Shown here: in pieces, positions 6,150 through 10,216 of the stretch
Position numbering within the stretch: the stretch's first letter is position 1
Layout: every line of letters starts with the position of its first letter
Origin: Bacteroidales bacterium Bact_07
GTDB taxonomy: Bacteria; Bacteroidota; Bacteroidia; Bacteroidales; Tenuifilaceae
DNA: 10,216 bases
Direction of reading: 5' to 3'
Assembly: GCA_001603415.1 (NCBI GenBank)
Contig: LUYY01000260.1
Location: 1 to 10,216, forward strand
Notes under the pieces: generated by a model
The model's input: only the letters and a program-made list of their open reading frames with translations
Told to the model about the DNA's origin: nothing
Databases searched by the model: none
Made by a program: the position numbers and the translations under genes

Positions 6150-7766
6150 ATGCGAAGATTATTCCTTTTACTTATAGTTTTTTCGGCATTAGTGGCTTGC
6201 CATAGCGGCTCAAAGCCCAATACTAGTGCAATTAAGTATAGCGAGATTGAACGCGATATTATGGCTCTTTCGGCCGATAGCATGATGGGGCGTGCCCCTT
6301 TTACCATTGGAGAGGCTAGGGCTACTGCTTACATCAAAAACCGAATGCAGGAAATTGGGCTCAATCCAGCTTTTGGGAATTCATTTTTTCAGGATGTTCC
6401 CATGGTTTCCATTACCACCCATCTGCCAAAGTCAGTTGGTGTAAACCTGAAAAAAGGAAGGTTTAGCTTTAAAGTTGATGATGATATCTGTTTGTGGAGC
6501 CCTACCACTCGCGAGAAAGTAGAAATAGCTAATGCGCCCATGTTATTTCTGGGTTTTGGAATCAATGCCCCCGAATATAGTTGGAACGACTTCAGGGATA
6601 CAGATGTAAAGGGAAAAATACTTGTGGTTTTGGTCAACGACCCCGGTTACTACCTGCTCGACTCATCGCTTTTTACCGGCTATGCCATGACCTATTACGG
6701 CCGTTGGCGTTACAAGTTTGAGGAAGCCGAAAGGCAGGGAGCACTTGGCTGCATAATCGTTCATGAAGATGCCCCAGCCGGTTACCCTTGGGCTGTTGCG
6801 GGCAGTAAGAGTAATAGCCCAATACTTTATATCGATAGTAAGGCTCTCGATAATCCGGCATGCTTACTAAATGGTTGGATAACCCATGATGCCGCTAAGC
6901 TGTTTTTTAAAGCTTGCGGTTACGATTACGATGAGCTGAAAAAACAAGCCACCACAAGGGATTTTAAGCCCATCGACCTAAATGCTAAGTTAAGTATCAG
7001 CCTAAATAATAGCGTTGAACGTTCCGTTTCTAAAAACGTTGCGGGTTTTATTAAGGGAACCGAAAAACCCGAGGAGTTTATTGTTTACACCGCACACTGG
7101 GATCATCTTGGAGTTGGCCGCCCTGTGATTGGCGATTCCATCTACAATGGTGCTTCGGACAATGCTGCCGCTGTTGCATGGATGCTAGCCATTGCAAAAG
7201 CCTTTAAGCAGGCCGATGCTAAACCTAAACGCTCGGTTGTTTTCCTTTCGCCCACCGCTGAGGAATCAGGTTTATTTGGCTCCGAGTATTTTGTTCAGCA
7301 TTGTCCGTTTGATATATCAAAGGCTATTGCCTGCCTGAACTACGATGTAGTACTTTTCATTGGTAAGTTTAAAGATGTAACCGTTACCGGTTATGGGCAT
7401 TCAAATCTCGATAGTTTGTTACAAGTGGTAGCCCAAGTAAATGGACGCTATATTGCCCTTGACCCTAATCCCGATAATGGCATGTTTTACCGCTCCGATC
7501 AGCTTCCTTTCCTTAAGGCAGGGGTTCCCGCAATCTTTGCAAAAGGTTATACCCATCAGGTTGAACTGGGTAAGGCGAAAACCCTGGAGTTAATTAAGAA
7601 CTACTGGCAAAATGTTTACCATAAACCCTGCGATGAGTATAACCCCCAACGCGATAGGCTGGATGGTTTGGTTGACGATGCAGCCCTATTCTACGAGGTT
7701 GGTGACCAGTTGACCAGTAGCAATATATATCCGAAATGGCACAAAACATCGGAGTTTTACAGGTAG
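6150..7766 (+). CDS. M28 family zinc aminopeptidase lipoprotein with PA-type insert
   Basis: This 538-residue exported metallopeptidase should cleave single residues from peptide N-termini using two zinc ions. The signal peptide ends in LVAC, giving lipidated Cys17. A protease-associated-type domain appears to occupy about 130-260, with LGFGINAPEYSWND at 134-147 and VKGKILVVLVNDPG at 153-166. The M28 catalytic domain follows with all expected residues: His316 (AHWDHLG), bridging Asp337 (GASDNAA), catalytic Glu371 and ligand Glu372 (TAEESG), Asp399 (NYD) and the late His491 (YHKPCDE). The FYRSDQLPFLKAGVPA segment at 446-461 is also typical. Tyr398 stands where Met or Leu is more usual, a mild change. 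It is divergent from the S9 peptidase gene, and the two could act on the same peptide pool. The next gene on the same strand begins 110 bases downstream, and I see no convincing terminator between them. The exact substrate cannot be read from the sequence. Confidence 0.94.
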   Translation: MRRLFLLLIVFSALVACHSGSKPNTSAIKYSEIERDIMALSADSMMGRAPFTIGEARATAYIKNRMQEIGLNPAFGNSFFQDVPMVSITTHLPKSVGVNLKKGRFSFKVDDDICLWSPTTREKVEIANAPMLFLGFGINAPEYSWNDFRDTDVKGKILVVLVNDPGYYLLDSSLFTGYAMTYYGRWRYKFEEAERQGALGCIIVHEDAPAGYPWAVAGSKSNSPILYIDSKALDNPACLLNGWITHDAAKLFFKACGYDYDELKKQATTRDFKPIDLNAKLSISLNNSVERSVSKNVAGFIKGTEKPEEFIVYTAHWDHLGVGRPVIGDSIYNGASDNAAAVAWMLAIAKAFKQADAKPKRSVVFLSPTAEESGLFGSEYFVQHCPFDISKAIACLNYDVVLFIGKFKDVTVTGYGHSNLDSLLQVVAQVNGRYIALDPNPDNGMFYRSDQLPFLKAGVPAIFAKGYTHQVELGKAKTLELIKNYWQNVYHKPCDEYNPQRDRLDGLVDDAALFYEVGDQLTSSNIYPKWHKTSEFYR

Positions 7767-7772
7767 TTTGTT

Positions 7773-7820
7773 GATGTTTCAATATTAGTATTATTTTTAT
7801 GCCGGGATTCGATGTTTCAA
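7773..7820 (+). repeat. Pair of 10-bp direct repeats in the M28-GT spacer
   Basis: GATGTTTCAA occurs at 7773-7782 and again at 7811-7820, 38 bases apart, in the 110-base spacer between the M28 and membrane protein genes. It could be a protein-binding site pair upstream of the second gene, or chance in AT-rich DNA. No promoter with convincing -33 and -7 elements was found nearby; TATATTTT at 7830-7837 is the nearest approximation. Confidence 0.35.
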
Positions 7821-7876
7821 GTCATGGTTTATATTTTTTATTTGCTTAAACAACAGTAATTAAACCTTACACTAGC

Positions 7877-9811
7877 ATGAACTTTAACAGCTTCATTAAA
7901 TCCTTGAGCGATATCAGCGAGAGGCGGTTGATGTATGCGCTTATTGCGGTCATACTTATTATCGACATGGCAATTCTTGTTCTCAGCAATGGCTATTCCG
8001 GCAGTTCATACTCGGTTATGCATTACCAGTTTGCCCGCTGGGCATTCACTAACCCCGAAAATCTTTTGAATTCTTGGGCAAACCCACTATTCACATTGCT
8101 TGCTGCGCCTTTTGCCCTGCTTGGTTTTAAGTCGCTGCAACTCATGAACATCATCCTGGGTATACTTTCGGGTTACTTTGCTTATAGGGTGGCTAAAGAG
8201 CTGAAAATGAAAGCTCCGCTATTGGCACTGGTAATTTGCAGCTTTACCCCTGTTTTTATGATTACATTCTATGGGGGCACAACCGAGGTTATGTTTGCCT
8301 TTGTAGCCATATTAGGTACATTCCTTCTCATAAAGGATAAGTTTCTTGCAGGTGCGCTGGTTATCTCACTGCTACCACTTATTCGGCTCGATGGTTTAAT
8401 TCTTTTGCCGGTTTACGCCATCTACTTCATTCGCTGGCGTAAGACTAAGTTCCTTCCCCTACTACTTAGCGCAAGTGTATTTTACAGCTTAATTGGAATG
8501 CTTTTTGGCAAGGATTTATTCTGGCTTTTTGATGGTGTTAAAATATGGAGCGATAGTATTTTTGGTCATGGCACTTTCTACCAGTTTATTCTGCGTAGCC
8601 CTGGTTTTTTTGGTATTCCCAACGAGATATTCTTTGTTACCGGGTTAGTAGCTGGGCTTTGGCTTTACATCCGTGAACGCAAGGAGTATTCACAAGAATT
8701 TGTGCTGGTTGTATTGCCTTTTGTTATCTACTTTCTTGCCCACTCCTTTGCCTGGTGGCAGGGAATAGGTAATTCTCAGGGATTATCACGCTACATGGCT
8801 GCCATAGTTCCGTTTATGGCCGTAATGGCTACCCGTGGCCTTTACCTGTTTGCCAAGATGTTCTTTATTATTTTTAAGAGCGAAGCGGTTCGTATAGGTG
8901 CTCTAATCCTTGGGTTTGCTTCAATCATCCACATCCCGTTTGCCATTCAAAACTACCCGGTTTCGCTTTCATCAACCGACTGGGCTTTATCCGATGCTGC
9001 TGAGTATATCAAAGCAAAGGGCTTGGATACTGAAAAGATATACTACACCGACCCCTCAGTATTTTACTTCCTCAACAAAAATCCTAAATGCAACAGCTAT
9101 ATCGAGGTAAAAAATGCTGAACAGTTAAAAACGATGCAAAACAGTGATTTGTTGTTGTTCGATGTTGCTTTTGCTGCCCTTAAGGGCATTAATGTCGATT
9201 CGGTTCTATACTCTTCGGGGTTTAAGCTGATTCAGGTATTTAACCCCGAAATACCTACCTATACTTTTGGTAAGCCATACTTTGTTGCATTACTGGAACG
9301 CAGCGATGCCGATTCGTTGACCCAATTTGAAAATCAGAAAATTGTTACGGGAGCAAATAAATCGTATGTAACCCTGGTGAAGTACGATTTTGATAGTTCA
9401 ACCCCTACCGATACAATAACCGTTTCAACCTCAAAGATTAACCGAACAGCATACTTCCGCATACCCAAAAGGAATCGGAAGTACATGGTTAGCGAAATTA
9501 AGCTCGATACCATCAACCCTATTCAACCCATTACCTTGAAGGTTTCGTACAGGCAGTTTCGTAAGACCTCCGACGAGAATCTCCGATACTTTGTTGAGGC
9601 CGTTTCCAATGAAGGTACTTTATATAAAAGGGTTTTTGAAGTGGGTACTCCGGCTCAAGCCAATCCCGATGAGTGGCACGATATATCGTTTACTCTAATC
9701 CTGCATAACATTGAGGTAACCCCTGAGCTTACTATCAGAACGGGATTCTGGAATAAACGTAAAGGCGAGTTCCTAATTGATGATTATAAGGTTGAGGTGG
9801 TTGTAAAATAG
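7877..9811 (+). CDS. GT-C-like polytopic membrane protein with C-terminal soluble beta-rich domain
   Basis: This 644-residue inner-membrane protein resembles integral-membrane glycosyltransferases of the GT-C type (GT39/ArnT-like), which use polyprenyl-phosphate sugars. About ten hydrophobic helices lie between 18 and 357: roughly 18-37, 71-84, 88-104, 115-131, 133-152, 155-183, 191-210, 252-266, 274-290, 305-330 and 337-357, some of them marginal. PLIRLDG at 167-173 resembles the Pro-x-x-Arg-x-(Asp/Glu)-Gly motif of such enzymes. The first outer loop, SGSSYSVMHYQFARWAF at 41-57, lacks the Asp or Glu usually found there. Residues 358-480 form a soluble mixed domain with nucleotide-sugar-enzyme-like alternating strands. 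Residues 485-644 look like a beta sandwich closing with FLIDDYKVEVVV, a pattern seen in carbohydrate-binding-type jelly rolls. The ATG at 7877 is the first in frame. A hairpin terminator follows. The role as a glycosyltransferase is inferred. Confidence 0.8.
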   Translation: MNFNSFIKSLSDISERRLMYALIAVILIIDMAILVLSNGYSGSSYSVMHYQFARWAFTNPENLLNSWANPLFTLLAAPFALLGFKSLQLMNIILGILSGYFAYRVAKELKMKAPLLALVICSFTPVFMITFYGGTTEVMFAFVAILGTFLLIKDKFLAGALVISLLPLIRLDGLILLPVYAIYFIRWRKTKFLPLLLSASVFYSLIGMLFGKDLFWLFDGVKIWSDSIFGHGTFYQFILRSPGFFGIPNEIFFVTGLVAGLWLYIRERKEYSQEFVLVVLPFVIYFLAHSFAWWQGIGNSQGLSRYMAAIVPFMAVMATRGLYLFAKMFFIIFKSEAVRIGALILGFASIIHIPFAIQNYPVSLSSTDWALSDAAEYIKAKGLDTEKIYYTDPSVFYFLNKNPKCNSYIEVKNAEQLKTMQNSDLLLFDVAFAALKGINVDSVLYSSGFKLIQVFNPEIPTYTFGKPYFVALLERSDADSLTQFENQKIVTGANKSYVTLVKYDFDSSTPTDTITVSTSKINRTAYFRIPKRNRKYMVSEIKLDTINPIQPITLKVSYRQFRKTSDENLRYFVEAVSNEGTLYKRVFEVGTPAQANPDEWHDISFTLILHNIEVTPELTIRTGFWNKRKGEFLIDDYKVEVVVK

Positions 9812-9867
9812 TTCTCCCAATGTACCTTTGTTTTAAAACGATATAAATTGTTAACATCTTTTTAACC

Positions 9868-9908
9868 AATAACCATGTGCATTTATGCACATGGTTATTC
9901 TTTTATTT
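9868..9908 (+). terminator. Intrinsic terminator after the GT-C-like gene
   Basis: A perfect 15-bp inverted repeat (AATAACCATGTGCAT at 9868-9882, and its reverse complement at 9885-9899) is separated by only two T, so the real loop is about four bases. The T-rich stretch CTTTTATTT follows at 9900-9908. It sits 56 bases after the stop at 9811 in the correct orientation. The minus-strand side has no T-run next to the stem, so it is probably one-directional. Confidence 0.85.
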
Positions 9909-9949
9909 GATTTAAACACCTTATTAGTAATAAGTAGGGCAATATAGAA

Positions 9950-10111
9950 TTAAAACCACTTATTTAATAGATTTTTGATACTGTTAAAGTAGATCGCTAT
10001 TAGTATTCCCAGATAAATAATGACACTGATTATTTTAATAGTGTCAGAATGGGAGTTAGCAAGTATTACTAACAATACCAAAAATAGACCAAAAGCTCTT
10101 GTACCTTTCAT
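9950..10111 (-). CDS. Candidate 53-residue small membrane protein
   Basis: A short open frame on the minus strand starts with ATG at 10111 and ends with TAA at 9952-9950. The product begins MKGTRAFGLFLVLLVILA, with a basic start and a hydrophobic stretch at about 7-18. A polar turn NSHSDTIK (19-26) follows, then a second hydrophobic helix at about 27-42 (IISVIIYLGILIAIYF) and a basic tail ending in NKWF. The charge pattern predicts a hairpin with both ends in the cytoplasm. AAAGAAA precedes the ATG, so there is no real Shine-Dalgarno, and no clear promoter was found. Part of it coincides with a hairpin at 10021-10046. No family is recognised. The topology is too sensible to ignore, but AT-rich DNA readily gives hydrophobic codons, so the gene may be spurious. 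Confidence 0.45.
   Translation of the reverse strand: MKGTRAFGLFLVLLVILANSHSDTIKIISVIIYLGILIAIYFNSIKNLLNKWF
10021..10046. other. Hairpin inside the candidate small ORF
   Basis: TGACACT at 10021-10027 pairs perfectly with AGTGTCA at 10040-10046. After a single bulged G, ATTA pairs with TAAT around a TTT loop, giving 11 base pairs in total. On the minus strand it is followed by TTATTTAT, a weak T-rich tract; on the plus strand there is none. It could be a weak minus-strand terminator, an RNA structure within the small gene, or an operator-like palindrome. Confidence 0.5.
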
Positions 10112-10141
10112 TTTCTTTGTGCACTTTAAAATAATAAACTA

Positions 10142-10175
10142 TTTGTTTTTAGTTACTCTATAATATTAAATTTTG
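10142..10175 (+). promoter_or_regulatory. Weak candidate promoter pointing off the right edge
   Basis: TTTG at 10142-10145, a 21-base gap and TAAATTTTG at 10167-10175 approximate the -33/-7 pattern, with one extra base inside the -7 box. Initiation would fall near 10181. The remaining 35 bases contain an A12 run (10195-10206) and no start of a gene. Apart from the terminator, the small ORF and the hairpin, I see nothing else in 9812-10216. Confidence 0.2.
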
Positions 10176-10216
10176 GCCAATACTAATCATGTGCAAAAAA
10201 AAAAAATAATAAAAGA

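Noticed and set aside
7780..7799. Intrinsic terminator after the M28 gene
   Set aside because: AATATTAGTATT followed by ATTTTTAT offers only a four-pair A-T stem, too weak to call.
1..10216. CRISPR array, insertion sequence, phage or defence system, tRNA or rRNA
   Set aside because: No regularly spaced repeats, transposase or integrase motifs, terminal inverted repeats, cloverleaf or rRNA-like sequence was found on either strand.

Overview
The window looks like a chromosomal stretch from a Bacteroidota bacterium, most likely from the Bacteroidales or a related order. The support is indirect: several upstream regions carry boxes close to the Bacteroidota -7 element TAnnTTTG, Shine-Dalgarno sequences are mostly weak, one signal peptide ends in Ala-Ala/Gln-Asp, and there are two lipoprotein peptidases of types common in that phylum. 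It is mostly ordinary housekeeping and envelope content. I see no CRISPR array, insertion sequence, tRNA, rRNA or recognisable defence or phage module.

Layout. Positions 25-639 (+) encode a secreted TPR protein that converges on smpB (658-1113, -). smpB overlaps by 17 bp the end of a small two-helix membrane protein (1097-1357, -), and the two probably form an operon. miaA (1418-2341, +) is transcribed divergently from that pair. It overlaps by 11 bp, tail to tail, a DUF2079-type polytopic membrane protein gene (2331-3821, -). That gene is interrupted by a single in-frame TAA at 3381-3383, with the reading frame intact on both sides. Upstream of it lie a clear intrinsic terminator and an S9 (DPP5-like) lipoprotein peptidase (3893-6001, -). 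The S9 gene is divergent from an M28 zinc aminopeptidase lipoprotein (6150-7766, +). An integral membrane GT-C-like protein with a C-terminal soluble beta-rich domain follows (7877-9811, +) and ends at a perfect 15-bp hairpin terminator. The last 405 bases are AT-rich. They hold a 53-codon candidate small membrane protein gene (9950-10111, -), a second hairpin and an A12 run.

How the genes may work together. SmpB (trans-translation) and MiaA (tRNA modification) are translation-related neighbours. The two divergent secreted peptidases, a serine dipeptidyl-peptidase type and a metallo-aminopeptidase type, could act in sequence on peptides outside the inner membrane. The two polytopic proteins belong to, or resemble, lipid-linked-sugar glycosyltransferase folds, but nothing here fixes their substrates.

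The points most worth a second look are the in-frame stop in the DUF2079 gene, a candidate promoter whose -33 element sits in the loop of the upstream terminator, the short ORF near the right edge, and the GT-C-like protein, which lacks an acidic residue in its first periplasmic loop and has an added C-terminal domain.
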